Positions 52,710-59,899 of a DNA stretch of 64,000 nt are shown one piece after another. The notes beneath the pieces are model-generated. The model saw only the letters and a program-made list of their open reading frames with translations. It ran no database searches and was not told the origin of the DNA. Position 1 is the stretch's first letter, and every line of letters begins with the position of its first letter. Position numbers and translations under genes: made by a program. Source of the DNA: Catellatospora coxensis (GTDB taxonomy: Bacteria > Actinomycetota > Actinomycetes > Mycobacteriales > Micromonosporaceae); assembly GCF_016862635.1 (NCBI RefSeq), contig NZ_BONI01000037.1, positions 1 to 64,000 on the forward strand, written 5' to 3'.

Positions 52710-52737
52710 CTGCATCCGTGTCGATAGATGGATGCAG
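52710..52737. promoter_or_regulatory. Inverted repeat upstream of secreted-protein gene
   Basis: CTGCATCC-N12-GGATGCAG, 12 bases upstream of ATG 52698 and overlapping where the promoter or leader should be. Possible operator. Confidence 0.45.
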
Positions 52738-52837
52738 ATGTTAGGCGCAACGGCGGTCCACGCATATGGCCACGCGGCGAATCGTCGATGGACGGTGATC
52801 GAAGATCCCATCGGTGCGCGGACAGGTTTCCGCGGCG

Positions 52838-52885
52838 GCGTTCACATCATCTTTGCTGTGGGCACAGCAAAGATGATGTGAACGC
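52838..52885. repeat. Perfect 23-bp inverted repeat with two-base loop
   Basis: Arms 52838-52860 and 52863-52885 are exactly complementary, with GG between them. The AT-rich arm core (CACATCATCTTTGCTGTG) is unlike the local GC level. It lies between two minus-strand genes, 33 bases after the stop of the sugar dehydrogenase gene, so it may be its terminator. Confidence 0.85.
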
Positions 52886-52917
52886 GCGCCGAGACACCAC
52901 TTCCGGCGTGGCCCGGG

Positions 52918-54915
52918 TCAGCCCAGCGCCACGTGCAGGATGCGCTCGTTGCTGTTGTTCGGCACGCTGTCCTTGTCGCCGGTGTTCGACGTGGTCAGCC
53001 AGATGCCGCCGCTCGGCGACGGCTCGACCGTGCGCAGCCGCCCGTACGTGCCGACGAAGTACGACTGCACGTTCGTCAGGCTCGTGCCGCTGATCACCGC
53101 CCGGTACAGGCGCGTGCCGCGCAGGCAGGCCACGTACACCGCGTCACGGACGACGGTGAGGCCGCTGCACGAGCCCTCCGAGGTGGGATAGGTGCGTTTG
53201 GGCGCGATGAGACCGGCCGTGCCGCAGGTCCCCGTGGTGCCTTCGCAGTTCGGCCAGCCGTAGTTGCCGCCCCGCTCGATCAGGTTCGTCTCGTCCATGA
53301 CCGTGTTGCCGAACTCCTGCTCCCACAACCTGCCCTGCGCGTCGAACGCCAGCCCCTGCGGGTTGCGGTGCCCGTAGCTCCAGACCAGGTTGCCGAACGG
53401 GTTGTCGGCGGGCACGGTGCCGTCGGGGTTGAGCCGCAGGATCTTGCCTTCGAGCCGGTTGCGGTCCTGCGCCCAGGACCCGTTCTGCGCGTCGCCGGAG
53501 GAGGCGTAGAGCTTGCCGTCCGGCCCGAAGCGCAGCCGCCCGCCGTCGTGGTACTTGTTGCGCGCCATACCGCTGACCAGCACCGCGAGCGTGGAGGTGT
53601 CGAGCCGGTCGTTCACCACCCGGATCCGCACGACGCGGTTGTCGGTCGGCGAGGTGTGCATGACGTACAGCCAGCCGTCGGTGGCGTAGCTCGGCGCGAC
53701 CGCGATGCCCAGCAGGCCGCCCTCGCCGTCGGTGCTCTGCACGTTCGGCACGGTGCCCAGGGTCGTCTTCACGCCCGTGGCCGGGTCGAGCCGGATGATG
53801 TCGTGGGCGTCGCGGCGGGAGTACACGATCGACCCGCCGGGCAGCGTGGTCAGGCCCCACGGGATGTCGGTGTCGGTCGCCACCTGGGTGACCGCGCAGA
53901 CCGTGCAGCCGCCGGTGGTGGCCACCGTCGCGGTGTTGCTCGCCGGGCCGGTGTTGCCCGCCGCGTCACGGGCCCTGACCTGGTACTGGTAGGTGGTGTT
54001 CGCGGCGAGCCCGCTGTCGATGAACGTGGTCGCCGGCGGGTTGCCGCTGACCGTGCCGACGACCGCCCCGCCGCGGTACACGTCGTAGGCCCGTACGCCG
54101 ATGTCGTCGGTCGCGGCCGTCCACTGCAGCGTGACGGTGGTGCCGGACGCGGACCCGGCGAGCTGGGTCGCGGCGGTGGGCGGTGTGGTGTCGGTCTGGC
54201 ACTGCGGCGGCGTGATCGTCACCGTCGAGCTGGCCTGCGACACGTTGCCGGCGGCGTCGCGCGCGTTGACGTACAGGCCCCAGGTCGCTCCCGGCACGAC
54301 GGTCAGGTTCACCGACGGCGTGCCGCCGCCGACCGACGTCATCTGCTGCCCGTCGTGGTAGACGTCGTAGAACGCGACGCCCACGTCGTCCGTCGAGGCG
54401 TTCCAGGCGAAGGTGACCGAGTTGCAGGTCAGGTTGCTGATCCGGGCGTTGCCGGGCACCGTCGGCGGCTGCGTGTCCGCGGGTGGGGGCGACGTCGGCG
54501 TGGTCGTGCCCGTGCAGGTGACGCCGTTCATGGTGAACGCGGCCGGAATCGGGTTGCTGCTTGTCCAGCTGCCGTTGAAGCCGAACGCGGTGCTCGCGCC
54601 GGTCGCCAGCGCCCCGTTGTAGGGCGCGTTGCGCACGGTGACCTGGCTGCCCGACTGGGTGTGGCTGCCGTTCCACAGCTGGGTGACGGCCTGCCCGGCC
54701 CCGAAGGTCCAGCCGACCTGCCAGCTGCTGACCGGGTCGCCGAGATTGGTGAGGGTGACGTTCGCGCCGAAGCCGCCCTGCCACTGGCTGGAGATCGCGT
54801 ACGTGACGCGGCAGCCCGCGGCGGCCTGCGCGCTGATGGCGGTCACGGCGCCGGCCGCGACCAGGACGGTGGTGGCGGTCAGCAGGACCGCCAGGCGGCG
54901 TCTCGAGGTTCTCAT
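52918..54915 (-). CDS. Secreted CBM2-Fn3-Fn3-PQQ-type sugar dehydrogenase
   Basis: The 665-residue precursor has a signal peptide (MRTSRRRLAVLLTATTVLVA, cleavage near SAQA about 31). A CBM2 cellulose-binding domain (33-135: VTYAISSQWQGGF, SWQVGWTF, WNGSHTQSG, PYNGALATG) precedes two Fn3 domains (about 150-235 and 240-330). A glucose/sorbosone dehydrogenase (soluble PQQ-type) propeller follows, with IPWGLTTLPGG, GEGGLLGIAVAP, HDGGRLRFGPDGKLYASSGDA and GHRNPQGLAFD. It probably oxidises sugars while bound to plant polysaccharide. ATG 54915 follows GGAGG. PQQ dependence is inferred from fold. Confidence 0.87.
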   Translation of the reverse strand: MRTSRRRLAVLLTATTVLVAAGAVTAISAQAAAGCRVTYAISSQWQGGFGANVTLTNLGDPVSSWQVGWTFGAGQAVTQLWNGSHTQSGSQVTVRNAPYNGALATGASTAFGFNGSWTSSNPIPAAFTMNGVTCTGTTTPTSPPPADTQPPTVPGNARISNLTCNSVTFAWNASTDDVGVAFYDVYHDGQQMTSVGGGTPSVNLTVVPGATWGLYVNARDAAGNVSQASSTVTITPPQCQTDTTPPTAATQLAGSASGTTVTLQWTAATDDIGVRAYDVYRGGAVVGTVSGNPPATTFIDSGLAANTTYQYQVRARDAAGNTGPASNTATVATTGGCTVCAVTQVATDTDIPWGLTTLPGGSIVYSRRDAHDIIRLDPATGVKTTLGTVPNVQSTDGEGGLLGIAVAPSYATDGWLYVMHTSPTDNRVVRIRVVNDRLDTSTLAVLVSGMARNKYHDGGRLRFGPDGKLYASSGDAQNGSWAQDRNRLEGKILRLNPDGTVPADNPFGNLVWSYGHRNPQGLAFDAQGRLWEQEFGNTVMDETNLIERGGNYGWPNCEGTTGTCGTAGLIAPKRTYPTSEGSCSGLTVVRDAVYVACLRGTRLYRAVISGTSLTNVQSYFVGTYGRLRTVEPSPSGGIWLTTSNTGDKDSVPNNSNERILHVALG

Positions 54916-55227
54916 GGGGCCTCCGTTGACGAACAGGACATCGCGGGCACAGGCCTCGACGACATCATGGACCGGGATCGAGGGGTCGGCTGCGCGACGG
55001 CGCATCGCCGTCGGCACCGCCTTGTCGTCAGCCGGTGGAGGAACGCGTCTGCCCTGTACGCGACCGGCGTCCACGCGCAGCGTGGCAAAGACTCCCGTTC
55101 GGAGCTTAACGGACACATAGGGCCACCACAAGCGACGCAGATCGATGTCCCGGACGCGGGCAAGCGCGACGGCGGCTCCGCTCAAGCCGGCCCGGCGGCG
55201 ACCTCCGGCGCGCCGTCGCCGGGCAGC
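54916..55227. other. Gap without a recognised gene
   Basis: This stretch holds the ribosome-binding site of the sugar dehydrogenase gene (GGAGG near 54920). Otherwise it shows only weakly coding frames with no conserved motif. Its upstream part adjoins the MFS remnant. Confidence 0.5.
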
Positions 55228-55617
55228 TGCCCCCAGCTCAGCGCCGAACCCCGACACCGACAGCACGGTGGCCCGGGTGTGCCCGCTCATCGTGTGCTGC
55301 AGCCGCGCCTCGGTCAGCGCGCTGCCCAGCGCCATCGCCGCGATCAGCGCCGCGATGACCAGGGGCACCCCGGCCGTCGCCACGCCCAGGTCACGGACCA
55401 GCAGCGGCCCGTACTCGTCGAGGGCGCTCAGGCTCGGCACCGCCGCCGCCGCACTGCCCAGGCAGGCCAGCACGCTGCCCGCGGCGATCAGCCCGAACCC
55501 GCCGAGGGCGTACGCCGGGGCGGCCAGCGCGCTGGCGGCCAGCATCGAGACCATCGCCACGGTCGCGGCCCGCCCCGCGAGCGCGGTGTAGCGCTCCGTC
55601 GCGCAGCACGGGGTCAC
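55228..55617 (-). pseudogene. MFS transporter remnant (C-terminal part)
   Basis: About 130 codons encode four hydrophobic segments (e.g. VAMVSMLAASALAAPAYALG, LGVATAGVPLVIAALIAAMA), followed by LTEARLQHTMSGHTRATVLSVSGFGAE. That last segment matches the RATVxSVxGxGxE loop before a late helix in actinobacterial MFS exporters. The N-terminal half is missing (the gene at 55630 begins upstream), and coding quality fails after GAELGA. The frame then runs on into the sugar dehydrogenase gene without a stop. Best read as a decayed transporter gene. Confidence 0.55.
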
Positions 55618-55629
55618 TGCGGCCGACCG

Positions 55630-56277
55630 TCAGTTCGCGGTTCCACCCGGTGGCGTCGGGCGGGCCAGGCACTGCGGCACGGTCACGACGACCCACGGGC
55701 GCACCATCGTGCTGTGCGCCTGCTCGTCGATGGCGTAGCCGATGACCAGCTGATCCGCGGCCGGAATGTGCTGCGGCCGGATGACGACGTAGACGCCCTC
55801 GTCGCGCAGCTGGTAGTCGACCGGGGACGTGGCGTGCTCCGGGGTGCCCGGCAGCGGGAACTCGTACGCCGCGTCGACCGCCGGCTGGCCGGCGCACTGG
55901 TCGGCGGGCACCATGCCCATCACCACGGTGCGCGCCCCGGCCTGCGCCAGCTCGGCGTTCAGCTTCGCCGGGTCCGTCAGCTCGTCGGCTCGGAAACTCA
56001 CCACCACCGACCCGTCCGCGTTCACCCCGACCGAGTACGCGGGCGAGGCCCAGGGCGCGGCCACTGCCAGCACCCCGGCGGCCGCGAACACGGCGGTCCC
56101 GGCCAGGGCCGTCGCGAGACGGCGGCGGGCCGGTCGCGGCCGGGCGGGCGGGTTGTCCTCGGTGGCCAGCACCCGGTCGAGCATGGCGCGGGCGTACGGG
56201 TCGTGCGGGTCCGGTGCGGGCGGGGCCGGGTCGGCGGCCCTCAGCCGGGCCAGGGCGGTGCTGCTGCGGTCGTTCAT
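55630..56277 (-). CDS. Putative anti-sigma-type membrane protein
   Basis: The 215-residue protein has a cytoplasmic N terminus (about 1-50, with DPYARAMLDRVLA), one transmembrane helix (LATALAGTAVFAAAGVLAVAA, about 52-74) and an extracytoplasmic domain (VGVNADGSVVVSFRADELTDP, DQLVIGYAIDEQ, VVVTVPQCL). Its ATG overlaps the stop of the ECF sigma factor gene (ATGA), the usual place for a sigma partner. It lacks a clear zinc HxxxCxxC motif, so the anti-sigma role is inferred from context and topology. Confidence 0.72.
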   Translation of the reverse strand: MNDRSSTALARLRAADPAPPAPDPHDPYARAMLDRVLATEDNPPARPRPARRRLATALAGTAVFAAAGVLAVAAPWASPAYSVGVNADGSVVVSFRADELTDPAKLNAELAQAGARTVVMGMVPADQCAGQPAVDAAYEFPLPGTPEHATSPVDYQLRDEGVYVVIRPQHIPAADQLVIGYAIDEQAHSTMVRPWVVVTVPQCLARPTPPGGTAN

Positions 56278-56846
56278 GAGCTGGTGCTCCCTTCGGCGAC
56301 GATCGACGGCATGGACGGGCGGGATGTCGCACGGGCACCGGGTTCCTCGGTGGCCAGCAGCCGGGCCGCGAACCGTTTCCGGGCCCGGTGCAGGCGCACC
56401 TTCACCGCGGTCCGGCTGCAACCCAGCACGACGGCGACCTCGGCCACGTCCAGGCCCTCCCACTCGGTCAGGCGCAGGACCTCCTGATCGGCCTCGGACA
56501 GCCCGGCCAGCACGGCGCGCACCCGCAGGTGCTCGCCGACCTGCCCGGCGTGGTCGTCCACGACGGCGTCGGCGTCGACGGCCGCCTTCGCGGACAGCCG
56601 CTCCCGGCGGGCGCGGGCCCGCAGCTCGTTGGCGATCACGTGCCGTGCGGTGGCGTACAGCCAGGCCCGGGGGTGTTCGGCAGGCACCTCGGCGAAGCGC
56701 CGCCATGCGACGAGGAACGTGCCGGCGACGACGTCCCCGGCCGCGTCGGGGCCCACCCGACGAGTGGCGAAACGCGTCAGCTCCGCGAAATGGGCGTCGA
56801 ACAGCTCTTCGAAGCGCTCTCCGGCGGCCGCGTTGTCTGGTTCCAT
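56274..56846 (-). CDS. ECF-type RNA polymerase sigma factor
   Basis: The 190-residue protein has region 2 (ERFEELFDAHFAELTRFATRR, AGDVVAGTFLVAWRRFAEVP, PRAWLYATARHVIANELRAR) and region 4 (VLAGLSEADQEVLRLTEWEGLDVAEVAVVLGCSRTAVKVRLHRARKRF). This fits an ECF sigma directing a membrane-signal regulon. GACATT (56854-56859) seven bases before ATG 56846 is a candidate leaderless box. Coupled to the downstream membrane protein gene. Confidence 0.88.
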   Translation of the reverse strand: MEPDNAAAGERFEELFDAHFAELTRFATRRVGPDAAGDVVAGTFLVAWRRFAEVPAEHPRAWLYATARHVIANELRARARRERLSAKAAVDADAVVDDHAGQVGEHLRVRAVLAGLSEADQEVLRLTEWEGLDVAEVAVVLGCSRTAVKVRLHRARKRFAARLLATEEPGARATSRPSMPSIVAEGSTSS

Positions 56847-56932
56847 GCCTGGGAATGTCCGCCTGCCGCGCTCGGGTTACCGGTCGCCACAGATCATCTC
56901 CCGGCGGGTGCCCGGTGGTTGCGGCAGCCGGG

Positions 56933-57022
56933 TCAGGCCTGCGCGGCGGCGAAGAGCGCACTGGCCGCCAGCAGCACCAGCGCGAGCGCCAGGACGAGCC
57001 GGGTCACCAGAGCATGACGCAT
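56933..57022 (-). CDS. Possible 29-residue single-helix membrane peptide
   Basis: A short reading frame, MRHALVTRLVLALALVLLAA followed by SALFAAAQA, starts 13 bases after the flavocytochrome stop and encodes one hydrophobic helix with a basic N terminus. A GGGGGTCGG sequence lies just upstream. It may be a small subunit of the flavocytochrome or chance; length prevents a firm call. Confidence 0.4.
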   Translation of the reverse strand: MRHALVTRLVLALALVLLAASALFAAAQA

Positions 57023-57035
57023 CGCCGACCCCCGC

Positions 57036-58346
57036 TCAGACCCAGTTGAAGCGTTCGGTGTGGATGCGGGCGGGAGCCGCGCCGAGGGCGACGAGCGCGT
57101 CCTGCACCGCGTCCATCATCGGATCGGCTCCGCACACGAAGTACTGCCAGCGTCGGTGACCGGCCGGCAGGTGGCGGCGCAGCAGGTCCGCGGTGACGTG
57201 GCCGGTCTCGCCGGTCCAGCCGGGCGGCGGCTCGTCCAGGGTGTGCACCACGCTCACGTCGGGCCGGGCCGCGAGCCGGTCGAGCTCCTCCCGGAAGGTG
57301 ACCTCGTCCCAGCTCCGGTTGGCGATCACGGCGAGGACCGGTCGCCGGTCGCCGCGGTCGGCGAAGGTACGCAGGATGCTGACCATCGGGGTGACGCCGA
57401 CGCCGCCCGCGATCAGGCAGAAGCCCGGCCCCTCGTACAGGTCGGGGCTGAAGACCCCATGCGGGCCGTCGAGGTAGGCCCTGGTGCCGACGTCGAGACC
57501 GGCGACGGTCGCGGTGAAGTCGCCGAGCGCCTTGATGCTCACGTCGACCGTGCCGGCCGCCTCGCCGCTCGACGACAGCGAGAACGGGTGCTTGGTCAGC
57601 GAGAACGGCGAGCGGCCGAGCGCGAACCACGCGTACTGGCCAGGCGCGAACCGGAACCCGGGGTGGCCGTCGGCGCGCAGCGTGAGCGTCGTCGTGCGGC
57701 CTCGCTCCGGGGTGACCCGCTCGACGGTCCACGGGCGGCGGAGCTGCGTGAGCGGTTTGCCGACCCGCACCCATACCAGCAGGGTGACGAACGCCGCCGA
57801 CATGAGGATCCACAGCGCGCGTTTCCATGCGGTGTTCAGGTAGTGGTCGACGAGCAGCGCGTGCATCAGCGCGGCCACGATGACGACGACGGCGAGCACC
57901 GCGTGCAGCGCGTGCCACGCCTCGTACGACAGCCGCAGTCGCCTGCGCCACAGCGACGACGCGACGAGTACGAGCAGCGCGAGCGTCGACAGCAGCGCCC
58001 AGCGGACCCGCGCGGGCGTGTCCTCGGCGAACGGCCGAACGACCAGGTCCCACGGTGCCGAGATCGCCACGTGCACCAGCACGAAGACGAGGCCGACCAG
58101 ACCCATCTCGCGATGGAACTGCACCAGCGCGTCGGTGCCGAACGGGGCCGCGACCGCCCGGAACCGGGCGACGAGCGCGAACTCCAGGCCCATCAGGGCG
58201 AGCCCGACGAAGCCGAGCGCGGCGGAGAACTCGGTCGCGAAGCCGCGGCCCGGACCCGGCGCGCCGATCACCGCGAACACCAGTGGCGCGATGGTGACGC
58301 CGAGGAACAGCCCGATCCACAGCGCGCCCCGCACGACAAGGCTCAT
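57036..58346 (-). CDS. Ferric-reductase-like transmembrane flavoprotein
   Basis: The 436-residue protein has six or so helices (residues ~1-205) with haem-ligand-type histidines (LVQFHREMGLV, LVFVLVHVAI, YEAWHALHAVL, AALMHALLVDHY). A ferredoxin-NADP reductase module follows: FRFAPGQYAWFAL, KHPFSLSSSG (flavin binding RxYS-type variant HPFSLS), GPHGVF, GGVGVTPMVSIL (NADP) and YFVCGADPMMDAV. It carries electrons from NADPH through FAD and haem across the membrane, possibly to iron or oxygen. GGAGGTGA precedes ATG 58346. No siderophore genes are near. Confidence 0.88.
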   Translation of the reverse strand: MSLVVRGALWIGLFLGVTIAPLVFAVIGAPGPGRGFATEFSAALGFVGLALMGLEFALVARFRAVAAPFGTDALVQFHREMGLVGLVFVLVHVAISAPWDLVVRPFAEDTPARVRWALLSTLALLVLVASSLWRRRLRLSYEAWHALHAVLAVVVIVAALMHALLVDHYLNTAWKRALWILMSAAFVTLLVWVRVGKPLTQLRRPWTVERVTPERGRTTTLTLRADGHPGFRFAPGQYAWFALGRSPFSLTKHPFSLSSSGEAAGTVDVSIKALGDFTATVAGLDVGTRAYLDGPHGVFSPDLYEGPGFCLIAGGVGVTPMVSILRTFADRGDRRPVLAVIANRSWDEVTFREELDRLAARPDVSVVHTLDEPPPGWTGETGHVTADLLRRHLPAGHRRWQYFVCGADPMMDAVQDALVALGAAPARIHTERFNWV

Positions 58347-58422
58347 CGGGTCACCTCCGGCCCGGCGGGTTAGGAGCGCTTTCAGATGTTTTGTCCCGCC
58401 AAGGTGCACCGTACCCCGCAGG

Positions 58423-59037
58423 TCAGGCCGATCCGTCCGGTTCGGCCAGGCTGAGTCGCCACGCGTCGACCAGCGGGGCGAAGCGTTCCGCGGCGTCGAA
58501 CAGAGCGTCCGGGCCGAGCCGGTGGGCGTCCAGGTGGGACAGCATCTCCATGCCGAGGTAGAGGGCGACCGCCGCGGTGGCGACCTCGCGCACCGGGATC
58601 AGCTCGGCCAGCGGCGTGCCCGCGAGCAGGCGCTCGATGACCCCGGCCGCGAAGTCCTGCCACACCGCGGTCTGCACCTTGACCTGCTCGGCCAGCCGGG
58701 CGTTGGCGTTCGCGGCGGCGACCAGCTCCTGCACCGCGGCGATGTGCCCGGCCGCGCCGTCCTCCTCGTAAAGGTGGCGCAGCCGGGCCAGGGTGTCCGC
58801 GGCGGTGCTGACGCCGTCGAGTTCGGCCCGGTAGCGGGCCAGCCGGGCCTCGCTGGTGAACTGCGACGTGGCGACGAACAGGTCGTCCATGTCGGTGAAG
58901 TGGTAGTAGATGACGCCGGGCGCGAACCCGCCGGTCCTGGCGATGGCGCGGGCGGTGCAGCGGCCGTAGCCCTCGTCGGCGAGGGTGCGGACGGCCGCGT
59001 GCAGCACCCGCGCCCGGGTGTCGGCGCGTGGCGGCAT
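58423..59037 (-). CDS. TetR-family transcriptional regulator
   Basis: The 204-residue protein has an N-terminal HTH (TRARVLHAAVRTLADEGYGR, TARAIARTGGFAPGVIYYHF, DMDDLFVA), then an all-helical ligand domain with EQVKVQTAVWQDFAAGVIERL and ALYLGMEMLSHLDAHRLG. It starts at the last base of the desaturase stop (TGATG), so it is the third protein gene of the operon and probably represses it through the twin TGAACA sites at 61484-61510. Confidence 0.87.
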   Translation of the reverse strand: MPPRADTRARVLHAAVRTLADEGYGRCTARAIARTGGFAPGVIYYHFTDMDDLFVATSQFTSEARLARYRAELDGVSTAADTLARLRHLYEEDGAAGHIAAVQELVAAANANARLAEQVKVQTAVWQDFAAGVIERLLAGTPLAELIPVREVATAAVALYLGMEMLSHLDAHRLGPDALFDAAERFAPLVDAWRLSLAEPDGSA

Positions 59038-59840
59038 CAGATGACCCGGACCGGGCGCACGCCCGCCGCGGACAGGTGCGGGTCGAGGCGGCGGGCCAGC
59101 TCGGGCAGGCGGTGGCTGGGGATCTGCGGGTACAGGTGGTGCTCCAGGTGGTAGGTCAGCTCGAGGAAGATCGCGGGGATGACCCTCCCGCGCAGCGTAC
59201 GCGTCTGCGTCAGCGGCTCGTCGCCGTAGTCGTGGTGCGGCAGGTAGACGGTGAGCAGCGGGTAGACCCAGCTGCCGACGATCGCCATCACCGCGTACGC
59301 CAGCAGCGCCGGGGTCACCGGCCACAGCAGCGCTCCCCCGGCCAGCGCGGCGACGGGCATCGCCGCCTCGGCCAGCAGCCAGGTCCGCAGCCCCCGGTCG
59401 CCACGGGCGCGCCGCCACGACCACCACCACAGCCGGGCCAGGAACACCGGTCCGTACAGGACGGCCCCGAGCAGCGACAGGTTCGCCGGGTAGCCCTCGG
59501 GGTCCTCGTCGCTGGGGAACAGCCGGTGGTGCTGCAGGTGGGTGGACCGGTACGCGTGCCCGCTCTCCAGCAGCACGAGGCCGGTGAAGAACAGCGCCCA
59601 CTCGGTCTGCCGCGCGGTCAGGCCCAGGGCCCGGTGCACCACGTCGTGGGTCACGGTCACCACGGACACGAACACCCCGAACACCACCAGCGGCGTCAGC
59701 CACCACCAGCCGGCCCACGCGACCACCGCGAAGACCCCGATCATCGCGTACGGCCGCACGAGCGCGACCCGGGTGCGCCACCGCGACACGGCCAGCAGGT
59801 CCGTGCCGACCTCGCTCAGGCTCGGCAGTTTCGCGCTCAT
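59037..59840 (-). CDS. Membrane fatty-acid desaturase/hydroxylase-type protein
   Basis: The 267-residue integral membrane protein has three His boxes of the diiron membrane oxygenase family: TVTHDVVHRALG, STHLQHHRLFP and YHLEHHLYPQIPSH. The family covers fatty-acid desaturases and carotenoid hydroxylases/ketolases. The CrtI-like gene upstream favours a carotenoid-type or lipid substrate, unproven. ATG 59840 has GAGGAGAAGG. Coupled on both sides (bridging mini-ORF and TetR). Confidence 0.85.
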   Translation of the reverse strand: MSAKLPSLSEVGTDLLAVSRWRTRVALVRPYAMIGVFAVVAWAGWWWLTPLVVFGVFVSVVTVTHDVVHRALGLTARQTEWALFFTGLVLLESGHAYRSTHLQHHRLFPSDEDPEGYPANLSLLGAVLYGPVFLARLWWWSWRRARGDRGLRTWLLAEAAMPVAALAGGALLWPVTPALLAYAVMAIVGSWVYPLLTVYLPHHDYGDEPLTQTRTLRGRVIPAIFLELTYHLEHHLYPQIPSHRLPELARRLDPHLSAAGVRPVRVI

Positions 59841-59899
59841 GCCTTCTCCTCGCTGCGATCGTCGGCGGCACTGCGGAGGCAACTGATTCGCTCGCTCAT
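59837..59899 (-). CDS. Twenty-residue bridging ORF between oxidoreductase and desaturase genes
   Basis: The peptide is MSERISCLRSAADDRSEEKA. The ATG (59897-59899) overlaps the oxidoreductase stop in ATGA, and the stop (59837-59839) overlaps the desaturase start in the same way. It fills the gap exactly, so ribosomes could pass through all three frames by termination-reinitiation. The peptide itself may have no function. Confidence 0.5.
   Translation of the reverse strand: MSERISCLRSAADDRSEEKA

Noticed and set aside
52918-55617. A single 899-residue fusion of a membrane transporter and the sugar dehydrogenase
   Set aside because: A signal peptide with a good ribosome-binding site begins at 54915. 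The segment between the transporter remnant and that start has no coding character.
52933-56487. Very long open frame (over 1,000 codons) on the plus strand
   Set aside because: It lies antisense to the sugar dehydrogenase, MFS remnant and sigma-factor genes. It is Arg/Gly/Val/His-rich without any domain. Such frames arise from high-GC third positions on the opposite strand.
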